Source: Prodigiosinella aquatilis (GTDB lineage: Bacteria; Pseudomonadota; Gammaproteobacteria; Enterobacterales; Enterobacteriaceae). Taken from it: 64,000 nucleotides of DNA. Of this stretch, positions 26,511 through 34,085 are shown in pieces. The notes under the pieces are model-generated. The model did no database searches. It was not told the DNA's origin and saw nothing but the letters and a program-made list of their open reading frames with translations. Position numbers and translations under genes: made by a program. How positions within the stretch are numbered: position 1 is the first letter of the stretch; each line of letters starts with the position of its first letter. The stretch lies in NCBI GenBank assembly GCA_030388725.1, contig CP128857.1:1984001-2048000 (forward strand). The letters are read 5' to 3'.

Positions 26511-26540
26511 CCTGCGTGGGTTCAGGTTTTACCACGCAGG
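26511..26540. terminator. Hairpin between convergent genes
   Basis: Perfect 9-bp inverted repeat CCTGCGTGG/CCACGCAGG with a 12-base loop, placed between the secreted protein gene (plus) and dpiA (minus). It probably ends one or both transcripts; no long T-tract is present on either strand. Confidence 0.5.
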
Positions 26541-26583
26541 GTTCCGATACGTTTGCAGGTATCGCACGGCGAGAAAAAACCGT

Positions 26584-27279
26584 TCAATCCGTGTTTTTCT
26601 TGCGGTACAGTCGCCGTGGATGACCGATTTTCCCATAGCGCATTTCGATTTCCAGAAACTGGTTTTCCACGCAAAATTCGAGATAACGGCGGGCAGTGGT
26701 TTTACTCAGTCCGGTTTTATCGACCACATCATCAACGGAGAATAGCGTTTCCGACTCATTGAGGAAGATCTGCTGAATCAGATTCAGGGTATTTTCCTCA
26801 ATGCCTTTGCTGCCGGGGCCATTTGGTACGGTCGACGCCTGAAGCTGATAAAGCACATCCACATTTTGCTGGTCGACGATTTTGTAAGTGTGCTGGGTTT
26901 TCACAAACTGGATAAAACGCTCTAACGACGAACGCAGACGCGGGTAAGAGACAGGTTTGATGATGTAATCAAACGCTCCGCAGCGGATAGCCTGCGCGCA
27001 GGTGTTCATATCACTGGCGGCGGTGATAAAAATAACCGAGCAGTTCATGCCTTTCAGCAATTCGCTTTCAATGAGTGATACACCTTCACCATCCGGCAGA
27101 TAATTATCCAGCAAAATCAATCGTGGCTTGTACAGTTGTAACAACCGTTTTGCTTCGGATAAGGTGGCGGCAATGCCGACCACCCGCATGTTAAAGTTTT
27201 TTTCGATAAATTCAGCCTGGATAGTCGCCAGCTTGTTTTCATCTTCAACGATCAAGACGTTGAAATTATCAATAGGCAT
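26584..27279 (-). CDS. dpiA: DpiA/CitB response regulator for citrate metabolism
   Basis: 231-residue response regulator. The receiver domain has the acidic pair IVEDE, the phospho-acceptor D58 in LILLDNYLPDG and the Lys in YIIKPVSY. The C-terminal part has a helix-turn-helix (FSVDDVVDKTGLSKTTARRYLE) of the CitB/DcuR type. The start is taken at 27279 (MPIDNFNVLIVEDE) because the upstream extension lacks receiver sequence. The start overlaps the kinase gene by 11 bases. It should activate the divergent cit operon when citrate is sensed. Confidence 0.9.
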   Translation of the reverse strand: MPIDNFNVLIVEDENKLATIQAEFIEKNFNMRVVGIAATLSEAKRLLQLYKPRLILLDNYLPDGEGVSLIESELLKGMNCSVIFITAASDMNTCAQAIRCGAFDYIIKPVSYPRLRSSLERFIQFVKTQHTYKIVDQQNVDVLYQLQASTVPNGPGSKGIEENTLNLIQQIFLNESETLFSVDDVVDKTGLSKTTARRYLEFCVENQFLEIEMRYGKIGHPRRLYRKKNTD

Positions 27280-28912
27280 GGTGCTCTGAATCCCTGTGAG
27301 TCTCTGTAGGTTGATTAAAGGAAGAATTTTTGGGAATAAAAATGGAAAAAATTGCTCCGTGCGGTTGGTTGGCGGAAACCTCAATCACCCCGTGAGCCTG
27401 ATTAACATAACTGGCTACCAGATGCAGGCCCAATCCATGATCGCCTTCCAACTTACTGGTGACACCCATTTCAAATATCCGTTCGGCGATATTTGGGTCA
27501 ATACCTGCTCCCTGATCAGCAATTTCAATCACCAGTTCCTGCTCACCGTCATGAATGTAAACTTCAACAGGATAATGGGCTTCCTGGCAGGTTAGTGTGG
27601 CCTCCACTGCATTATCGATCAAATTGCCGATAATCGACATGAGTTCGGTTTCATTGAGTGCGGCGGGAATTCCATTCAACTGACAGCGTGGGTCAAACAG
27701 TAGTTCGATGCCTTTTTCATGCGCGCTGGCATATTTCCCCAGTAGCAGACCACAGAGCGCGGGGGAACAGAAACAACGCGAAACGAAATCCAGTACCACC
27801 TGGGCGCTTTCTGATTGCGCTTCAATATATTGCACCGCTTCATCATAGCGTTTCAGATGTAATAATCCGGCTAGCGTGGCCGTCCAGTTGAGTTGTTCAT
27901 GGCGCAAAATACGCAGACTGTTGGCGTAGCGCTTTACCTGGCTCAATTGCAGACTGAGACTGTGGATGTCGTTTTTGTCACGGAAACTGATGACCCAACC
28001 CTGTAGCTCATCTTTCAGCATGATACGTACCCGGCTGGCAATCACCGTAATATGGTTGAAACGACAGATTTCGTCGTGCGTATCCGTCACCCACATGTCC
28101 TCATTGGCAAAAAAGGGAACGGATTTAATCACTTCTTCAATCGGTTTGCCACGCAATTTGTAAGATGGCCCGTCCAGCCCCAGCAACTCTTTGGCTGCGT
28201 GGTTAATCACGGCAATACGATGTTGTTTATCAATGGCGATCACGCCCTCGTAAATGGACTCCAACAGCGCTTTTTGCTGCCGGACCAGCAGGCGGATCTC
28301 CAGAGGCTCCAGCCCGAACATCTGTTTTTTCAGATTGCGTGAGAACCACCAGGAAAAACAGAACAGCGCTAGCAGCAAGGACAGAATGACTAACAGAACG
28401 TGGCCGACTTTACCGAGTGTCAGGTTATCAATGTGGCTTTTCAGGTAACCCACGGAAACAATACCAATCACGGTGTTTCCATCCATGATCGGCGCCTTGC
28501 TGCGCAAAGAAATGCCGATACCACCACGTCGCAATGAAATAATGCTTTTCCCCGCCAGCACATCCTTATTGTCTCCGCCGACCATTTTTTTACCCAGCGC
28601 CGCGGGATCTTCGGAATGGTACAGGTGTATGGCGTGCTGATCGCCGATAACGATAAAGCTGGCGTCACTGCGCTGTTTTAGCTTATTACCCAGCGTGTGG
28701 ATGGCGGCAATATCCCGTTTTTTTACGGCGTCAATTAGCGACGGAATGATGGCGATCTCCCGTGCCTGCACCTGGGCACGATTACCTAACTCGGTATAAA
28801 GTTGTTTGTCCACCGAGTAATAGTAGTAGCCACCTACCATCAATAACAGTACCGAGAAGAAAATAATCAAGTAAATGAACAACTTGATATGGAAAGTGAG
28901 TCTGTATTTCAT
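27269..28912 (-). CDS. dpiB: DpiB/CitA sensor histidine kinase
   Basis: 547-residue membrane kinase of the CitA/DcuS family. The first transmembrane helix is near residues 10-30, followed by a periplasmic PAS-like citrate-sensing domain (about 35-170), a second helix (about 175-195), a cytoplasmic PAS domain (about 215-320) and the kinase core. The phospho-acceptor His is in RILRHEQLNWTATLAGLLHL. ATPase motifs are NLIDNAVEAT, IADQGAGID and GLGLHLVASY. It is divergent from the citrate carrier gene, the standard arrangement. Confidence 0.92.
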   Translation of the reverse strand: MKYRLTFHIKLFIYLIIFFSVLLLMVGGYYYYSVDKQLYTELGNRAQVQAREIAIIPSLIDAVKKRDIAAIHTLGNKLKQRSDASFIVIGDQHAIHLYHSEDPAALGKKMVGGDNKDVLAGKSIISLRRGGIGISLRSKAPIMDGNTVIGIVSVGYLKSHIDNLTLGKVGHVLLVILSLLLALFCFSWWFSRNLKKQMFGLEPLEIRLLVRQQKALLESIYEGVIAIDKQHRIAVINHAAKELLGLDGPSYKLRGKPIEEVIKSVPFFANEDMWVTDTHDEICRFNHITVIASRVRIMLKDELQGWVISFRDKNDIHSLSLQLSQVKRYANSLRILRHEQLNWTATLAGLLHLKRYDEAVQYIEAQSESAQVVLDFVSRCFCSPALCGLLLGKYASAHEKGIELLFDPRCQLNGIPAALNETELMSIIGNLIDNAVEATLTCQEAHYPVEVYIHDGEQELVIEIADQGAGIDPNIAERIFEMGVTSKLEGDHGLGLHLVASYVNQAHGVIEVSANQPHGAIFSIFIPKNSSFNQPTETHRDSEHHAY

Positions 28913-29147
28913 CGTCGTTAAAAAGCCGTCAAATCAATCTGTGCTGGAGTGGATAATTTATCATGAATGGAGTAGAAGAAGGGGAGGTGAATATAATCTT
29001 GTGAGCCGCTACGCGATAAAGTTTTAAATCATGTGTTTTTTTGTTATTTATTATTAGTAACATTTAGACCAAATTAACCGTCTTGATAAACAAGTTAATT
29101 ACCTTTTCACAACATAAAAATAAATTATTATAAAACGCTTAATTAAC

Positions 29148-29163
29148 ACCATAAAAACCATAA
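29148..29163 (+). repeat. Direct repeat 1, candidate regulator site
   Basis: ACCATAAAAACCATAA, itself made of two ACCATAA units nine bases apart. An identical copy lies 84 bp downstream. CitB/DpiA-type regulators bind A+T-rich sites in such divergent regions, so these are candidate DpiA operators (inference). Confidence 0.6.
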
Positions 29164-29231
29164 AGTTTTTAAAGTTTCTGTATGAATTTTGTTTTATTAA
29201 TACATTGTTTTTAAATGACTTTTTAATAAAA

Positions 29232-29247
29232 ACCATAAAAACCATAA
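29232..29247 (+). repeat. Direct repeat 2, candidate regulator site
   Basis: Second exact copy of ACCATAAAAACCATAA, about 26 bases upstream of the FNR-like site and 97 bases before the carrier start codon. Confidence 0.6.
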
Positions 29248-29272
29248 GTGCCATTAAAACTCGTTTTTTAAT

Positions 29273-29286
29273 TTGATGATTATCAC
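29273..29286. promoter_or_regulatory. FNR-like binding site
   Basis: TTGAT-N4-ATCAC, one base off the FNR consensus TTGAT-N4-ATCAA, 58 bases before the carrier start. It would fit anaerobic activation of citrate fermentation. A match of this kind can occur by chance in A+T-rich DNA. Confidence 0.45.
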
Positions 29287-29343
29287 ATAATAATAGCTAT
29301 TGACCTCCTACTATGCCCAGGAAAATAACAAGGGGAGAAGGTT

Positions 29344-30717
29344 ATGAGTACCACTGATGATTCGTATATTGTTGTGAAAGATGAGGCCTCGGCAAAGGTT
29401 TCATTATCATTAAAAGAAAAATGGTGGCACATTCTGGATACCTATAAAGTAGGTATTATTCCGGTACCGCTATTTTTATTAGCTGGTGCGTTAATCGGAA
29501 TTGATTGTCTGAATGGGAAACTGCCTAGCGACATCGTCGTGATGGTTGCAACACTGGCGTTTTTTGGTTTTGCCTGCGGCGAGTTCGGTAAACGGTTACC
29601 TATCGTGGGTAAAATGGGGGCAGCAGCGATCTGCGCTACCTTTATTCCTTCTGCAATGGTGCATTACGGCCTGTTACCGGACACCATTGTTCAGTCTACT
29701 ACCCAGTTCTATAAATCCACCCACATTCTGTATCTCTACATCTGCTGCATTATCGTCGGCAGCATCATGAGCATGAACCGGCAGACCTTGATTCAGGGTT
29801 TCCTGCGTATTTTCTTCCCCATGGTGTGTGGCGAAGTGGTCGGTATGCTGGTGGGCATGGGCGTCGGTATGGCGTTGGGTATGAATCCGTTCCATATCTT
29901 TTTCTTCCTGGTGTTGCCGATCATGGCTGGTGGGGTGGGTGAAGGCGCCATTCCGCTGTCGATGGGGTATGCCACCTTGCTGCATATGGAACAAGGTGTC
30001 GCCTTGGGCCGTATTCTGCCTATCGTGATGTTGGGTAGTCTGACCGCTATCATCATCGCCGGGTGTTTGAATCAGTTGGGTAAACGTTATCCGCACCTGA
30101 CCGGTGAAGGCGAACTGATGCCGAACAAAGGTAATGCAACAGGCAGTATTCCCACGTCTTTGACGGCGTTAACCAGTGGTAAAACCGATGTGACTACCAT
30201 AGCTACCGGCGCTCTGCTGGCGGTACTGCTGTACATGGTAGGTATGCTGGGTAACAAACTGATCGGTCTGCCGGCGCCAGTGGGCATGTTGTTTATCGCG
30301 GTATTGATCAAATTGGCTCACGGTGCCTCTCCGCGTATTCAGGAAGGCTCACAGGTCGTTTATAAATTTTTCCAGACGTCAGTGACATACCCGATTCTGT
30401 TCGCGGTGGGTGTGGCGATTACGCCATGGCAGGAGTTGGTGAATGCGTTCACCATTTCCAATCTACTGGTTATCGTTTCCACTGTGGGCGCTCTGGTCGC
30501 TACCGGCTTCTTTGTTGGTAAAAAAATTGGTATGCACCCGATTGATGTTGCCATTGTCTCCTGTTGTCAGAGTGGACAGGGTGGTACCGGCGACGTTGCT
30601 ATCCTGACTTCCGGTAATCGTATGGTGCTGATGCCTTTCGCACAGATTGCCACTCGTATCGGCGGGGCTATCAATGTCTCTCTGGCACTACTGATTCTGG
30701 GCAACTTTTTGGTCTGA
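29344..30717 (+). CDS. citS: 2HCT-family citrate (or malate) symporter, CitS-like
   Basis: 457-residue inner-membrane carrier with about 11 hydrophobic helices. The two family hairpin signatures are present: MAGGVGEGAIPLS in the first half and GQGGTGDVAILTSGNRM in the second, with the conserved Arg of the second half in SGNRM. Members carry 2-hydroxycarboxylates such as citrate and malate, often with Na+. The position at the head of citCDEFXG and opposite the citrate sensor argues for citrate. E. coli has the unrelated CitT here. The start ATG follows AAGGGGAGAAGG. Confidence 0.88.
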   Translation: MSTTDDSYIVVKDEASAKVSLSLKEKWWHILDTYKVGIIPVPLFLLAGALIGIDCLNGKLPSDIVVMVATLAFFGFACGEFGKRLPIVGKMGAAAICATFIPSAMVHYGLLPDTIVQSTTQFYKSTHILYLYICCIIVGSIMSMNRQTLIQGFLRIFFPMVCGEVVGMLVGMGVGMALGMNPFHIFFFLVLPIMAGGVGEGAIPLSMGYATLLHMEQGVALGRILPIVMLGSLTAIIIAGCLNQLGKRYPHLTGEGELMPNKGNATGSIPTSLTALTSGKTDVTTIATGALLAVLLYMVGMLGNKLIGLPAPVGMLFIAVLIKLAHGASPRIQEGSQVVYKFFQTSVTYPILFAVGVAITPWQELVNAFTISNLLVIVSTVGALVATGFFVGKKIGMHPIDVAIVSCCQSGQGGTGDVAILTSGNRMVLMPFAQIATRIGGAINVSLALLILGNFLV

Positions 30718-30736
30718 TGTTTTGTTAAGTAAAAAG

Positions 30737-30764
30737 ATGAAACTGCAAATCACCGCAGTTTCAT
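30737..30764 (+). terminator. Intercistronic hairpin after citS
   Basis: Perfect 10-bp stem ATGAAACTGC/GCAGTTTCAT with an 8-base loop and a short T run. It lies between the carrier gene and the FAH-family gene. It could be a partial terminator or mRNA stabiliser that gives the carrier more transcript than the enzymes. Confidence 0.5.
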
Positions 30765-30781
30765 TTTAACCGGGAATTATT

Positions 30782-31660
30782 ATGAAACTTGCAAGCTATC
30801 GCTATAACGGCAAAAACAGTTACGGGATTTACACCCCGGCTGGCTTAATCGACCTGGGCAGCAAACTCGGTCAGCGCTATGCAGATTTGAAAGCGCTGCT
30901 GGCGGGTGACGCCCTGCACGAGGCGGCTGAATTTATCCATGCCACACCGGATGTGTCAGTGTCGGACGTTACCTTCTTACCCGTGATTGTGACACCGTCC
31001 AAAATCTTGTGCGTCGGGATGAACTATGCCGAAAAACGTAAAGAGTTCAATGAACTGAACCCGGCACCGACCCTGTTTGTCCGCTTTGCCGATTCACAGA
31101 CCGGCCACGGTACCGACGTACTCAAACCAACCTTCTCCAATGAATTTGATTATGAAGGTGAACTGGCCGTTGTGATTGGCAAAGATGGCCAGAACATTTC
31201 CCGTGCAGAGGCGTTGTCTCACGTCGCCGGTTATAGCTGCTATATGGATGGCTCCGCTCGTGACTGGCAGCACAGCTGGTTTACCGCTGGCAAGAATTGG
31301 CAGAAAACCGGCGCATTCGGGCCGTATCTGACTACCCGTGACGAAATCCCTGATCCGCACGCGTTGGCCATTCGCACCTATCTGAATGGGCGTATGGTAC
31401 AGGACGACAACACCCGCAGCATGATCCATACCATTGCCGAACTGATTGAATACATCAGCACTTTCACTGCCCTGAGCGCGGGTGATGTGATCATTACCGG
31501 TTCACCTGGCGGCGTAGGTAAAAAACGCACGCCACCGCTGTTTATGAAACCGGGTGATTGCATCGAAGTTGAGATTGAAAATGTCGGTCATTTACGTAAC
31601 ACCATCGCCGAAGCCAGCCGGCCGGCAAAAGCGATGCCCGCCGCTGCGCTGGCTCACTGA
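30782..31660 (+). CDS. FAH-family enzyme inside the cit operon
   Basis: 292-residue protein of the fumarylacetoacetate hydrolase superfamily (acylpyruvate hydrolases, HHDD isomerases and some soluble oxaloacetate decarboxylases). Metal-binding Glu pair is in FDYEGELAVVIGK and the third ligand Asp in YMDGSARDWQ. AGKNWQKTGAFGPYLTTRDEIPDP and VIITGSPGGVG are also typical. The lid motif usually reads NYxxH; here it is NYAEKRKEF, with Lys in place of the His. The gene sits between the carrier and citC, and is not part of the standard citCDEFXG set. With no oadGAB genes nearby, a role as oxaloacetate decarboxylase or as an oxaloacetate/acylpyruvate clearing enzyme is plausible but unproven. Confidence 0.85.
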   Translation: MKLASYRYNGKNSYGIYTPAGLIDLGSKLGQRYADLKALLAGDALHEAAEFIHATPDVSVSDVTFLPVIVTPSKILCVGMNYAEKRKEFNELNPAPTLFVRFADSQTGHGTDVLKPTFSNEFDYEGELAVVIGKDGQNISRAEALSHVAGYSCYMDGSARDWQHSWFTAGKNWQKTGAFGPYLTTRDEIPDPHALAIRTYLNGRMVQDDNTRSMIHTIAELIEYISTFTALSAGDVIITGSPGGVGKKRTPPLFMKPGDCIEVEIENVGHLRNTIAEASRPAKAMPAAALAH

Positions 31661-31666
31661 GGATCA

Positions 31667-31688
31667 GTCTTCGGGATGACCCGAAGAC
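31667..31688 (+). other. Intercistronic hairpin before citC
   Basis: Perfect 9-bp stem GTCTTCGGG/CCCGAAGAC with a 4-base loop just after the FAH-family stop and 52 bases before citC. No T-tract follows, so processing or stabilisation is more likely than termination. Confidence 0.45.
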
Positions 31689-31739
31689 GTCTGTCAGCGT
31701 TTATGTTGAATTACTTTAGCTATATGCAGGATTACTGTT

Positions 31740-32786
31740 ATGTATGCCGATGAGGCTCTTGTTTTTACCACCCTTGAGGTGGGCGTCCATACGCAGGATG
31801 TCGTGGTTGTGCGTCAGTTTCTGGCCCATTGCCAACTGGGGATGGATAATGACATTGAGACCTTTGTGGTGGGCAGGCATGATGGCCAACTGGTCGCCTG
31901 TGCCGGACTGGCGGCTAACACCATTAAATGTGTTGCGGTCGATCCCGCTTTTCGTGACCTCAACCTGGGTGTTCAGGTGGTGAATGAAGTGGTGCAACAG
32001 GCCGCGTTGCGTGGCCGGTTTCACCTGTTTTTGTATACCAAACCCGATAATATCAATATTTTCCGTGGCTGCGGATTCTACCCGCTGGCTCAGTATGATA
32101 ATGCCGCTGTATTGATGGAAAACACGCCCATCGGCATCAAACAGTATTGCCAGACACTGACCAAACAGAGACAACCGGGTGATAACATTGGCGCCATCGT
32201 GATGAATGCCAATCCGTTTACCCTGGGGCACTGCTATTTGGCGGAGCAGGCGGCCGCGGCCTGCGATTGGCTACACATCTTTGTGGTGCGGGAAGATGTC
32301 TCCTTTTTCCCGTTTACCGAACGCCTGGATATGGTGAGACAGGGCGTGGCCCACATCCGAAATCTGACGGTGCATATCGGGTCAGAATATATGATCTCCA
32401 AGGCCACTTTCCCCGGTTATTTCCTGAAAGAAGAAAAATTGATCACCCAGGCGCACTCCGCGCTGGATCTGATCATTTTCCGGCAATATATCGCGCCGGC
32501 TCTCGGTATTAACCAACGCTTTGTCGGGACTGAGCCATTCTGTCCGGTCACCCATCAGTATAACCAGGACATGCATTATTGGCTGGAACAGTCGCAGTTA
32601 GTCAATGCCCCGGCTCTGAAAGTGATTGAAATTGAACGCAAGTGTGAAGCCGGACGGGCGATTTCCGCGTCCGAGGTGCGCAAGCTGTTAAAACTGCGTC
32701 AGTTTGATTCTATTCAGGATATTGTCCCCGCGACCACTTTTCAGTATTTACAGCTACAGCGTTATGGCGAACCCGCCTGCGCGTGA
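31740..32786 (+). CDS. citC: [Citrate (pro-3S)-lyase] ligase
   Basis: 348-residue enzyme that acetylates the prosthetic group of the citrate lyase acyl carrier protein with acetate and ATP. The N-terminal third is a GNAT-like domain (VACAGLAANTIKCVAVDP). The rest is a nucleotidylyltransferase fold whose HxGH-like motif is NANPFTLGHCYLAEQ, with an ISASEVRKLL segment near the end. Length is normal, and citD follows 33 bases later. Confidence 0.95.
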   Translation: MYADEALVFTTLEVGVHTQDVVVVRQFLAHCQLGMDNDIETFVVGRHDGQLVACAGLAANTIKCVAVDPAFRDLNLGVQVVNEVVQQAALRGRFHLFLYTKPDNINIFRGCGFYPLAQYDNAAVLMENTPIGIKQYCQTLTKQRQPGDNIGAIVMNANPFTLGHCYLAEQAAAACDWLHIFVVREDVSFFPFTERLDMVRQGVAHIRNLTVHIGSEYMISKATFPGYFLKEEKLITQAHSALDLIIFRQYIAPALGINQRFVGTEPFCPVTHQYNQDMHYWLEQSQLVNAPALKVIEIERKCEAGRAISASEVRKLLKLRQFDSIQDIVPATTFQYLQLQRYGEPACA

Positions 32787-32819
32787 TGCACATTTAATAG
32801 TATTGAGCAGGAAAAAGAG

Positions 32820-33113
32820 ATGAAAATTATTAAGGAAGCCCTGGCGGGCACCTTTGAATCCAGCGATTTGCTGGTGAAGGTCGCACCAGCTGAAGGGCAG
32901 TTGACGGTCGTCGTCAACAGTGAAGTCATCAAACAGTTTGGTCACCAGATTAAAGCGGTCATCAACGAGACCCTGCAAGCGCTGGGCGTACAGGAAGGCA
33001 CCATTATTGTCGATGACAAGGGCGCGCTGGATTGTGTTATCCGCGCCCGTGTGCAGAGTGCAGTATTACGCGGCGCTGATGAAGAGCAGATTGACTGGGA
33101 GAAATTATCATGA
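32820..33113 (+). CDS. citD: Citrate lyase acyl carrier protein (gamma subunit)
   Basis: 97-residue carrier protein. The Ser expected to bear the phosphoribosyl-dephospho-CoA group is S14 in AGTFESSDLLV. It carries the acetyl/citryl thioester between CitF and CitE. AGGAAAAAGAG precedes the ATG. The stop overlaps the citE start by four bases. Confidence 0.95.
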   Translation: MKIIKEALAGTFESSDLLVKVAPAEGQLTVVVNSEVIKQFGHQIKAVINETLQALGVQEGTIIVDDKGALDCVIRARVQSAVLRGADEEQIDWEKLS

Positions 33114-33985
33114 AAAAACTTCGCCGCAGTATGTTATTCCTCCCAGGCGCCAATGCCGCCATGTTGTCCAACGCGTTTATCTACAAGCCCGATTCCATCA
33201 TGTTTGACCTGGAAGACGCCGTGTCCCTGCGGGAAAAAGATACCGCGCGTCTGCTGGTATTTCATGCGCTACAACACCCGATGTACCGTGAAATTGAAAC
33301 GGTAGTGCGCATTAACCAGCTCTGCACGCCGTTTGGTCTGAAAGACCTGGAAGCCGCAGTACGTGGTGGCGCTGATGTCATTCGCCTGCCGAAAACCGAT
33401 TCCACTGATGACGTGGACGAGCTGGAACAGCATCTGGTACGCATTGAAAAGGCGTGCGGTCGTGAAGTCGGTTCTACCCGCATTATGGCGGCGATTGAGT
33501 CGGCAATCGGCGTCGTCAATGCCGTGTCCATTGCCCGTTCATCCGAGCGCATGATTGGTATCGCGCTGGCGGCTTTTGACTATGTGATGGATATGCAGAC
33601 CGAACGCGGCGACGGCACCGAATTGTTCTATGCCCGCTGCGCGGTGCTGCATGCTGCCCGTGTCGCCGGTATTGACGCTTTTGACGTGGTGTATTCCAAC
33701 GTCAACGATGATGAAGGTTTCCTGCGTGAGGTGGACTTGATCCGCCGGCTGGGCTTTAACGGTAAATCCCTGATTAACCCCCGCCAGATCGAATTGCTGC
33801 ACAATGCGTATGCCCCGACGCAGGACGAGGTGGATTACGCGCACCTGGTGATTAAGGCGGCAGAAGAGGGCGAACGTGCCGGGTTAGGCGTGATTTCACT
33901 CAACGGAAAAATGATCGATGGCCCGATTATCAACCACGCCAGAACGGTAGTTGAACGTGTTAAGGCTTCTGGCGTTCGTAAATAA
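33110..33985 (+). CDS. citE: Citrate lyase beta subunit (citryl-ACP lyase)
   Basis: 291-residue HpcH/HpaI-type barrel enzyme that cleaves citryl-ACP to acetyl-ACP and oxaloacetate. Diagnostic segments are RRSMLFLPGANAAML, FDLEDAVSLREKD (with the Mg-binding acidic residues), and LPKTDSTDDV. It is coupled to citD by an ATGA overlap. Confidence 0.96.
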   Translation: MKKLRRSMLFLPGANAAMLSNAFIYKPDSIMFDLEDAVSLREKDTARLLVFHALQHPMYREIETVVRINQLCTPFGLKDLEAAVRGGADVIRLPKTDSTDDVDELEQHLVRIEKACGREVGSTRIMAAIESAIGVVNAVSIARSSERMIGIALAAFDYVMDMQTERGDGTELFYARCAVLHAARVAGIDAFDVVYSNVNDDEGFLREVDLIRRLGFNGKSLINPRQIELLHNAYAPTQDEVDYAHLVIKAAEEGERAGLGVISLNGKMIDGPIINHARTVVERVKASGVRK

Positions 33986-34085
33986 GCGTCGCCCATTTTT
34001 CTGTACAGACCGTTTTATGCACTGACCGGCCCGGTATGGACTGAGTACCTAACCGGCGGGTCATCAGCAATGACAGGATAAGATC

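Larger units (their letters stand above)
28913..29343. promoter_or_regulatory. Divergent control region of dpiBA and the cit operon
   Basis: 431 bp of very A+T-rich DNA between the kinase and carrier genes. Two identical 16-bp sequences, ACCATAAAAACCATAA, lie in direct orientation at 29148-29163 and 29232-29247. Their starts are 84 bp apart, close to eight helical turns. An FNR-like site TTGATGATTATCAC occupies 29273-29286. The AAGGGGAGAAG ribosome-binding site of the carrier gene is at 29329-29340. Confidence 0.65.
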
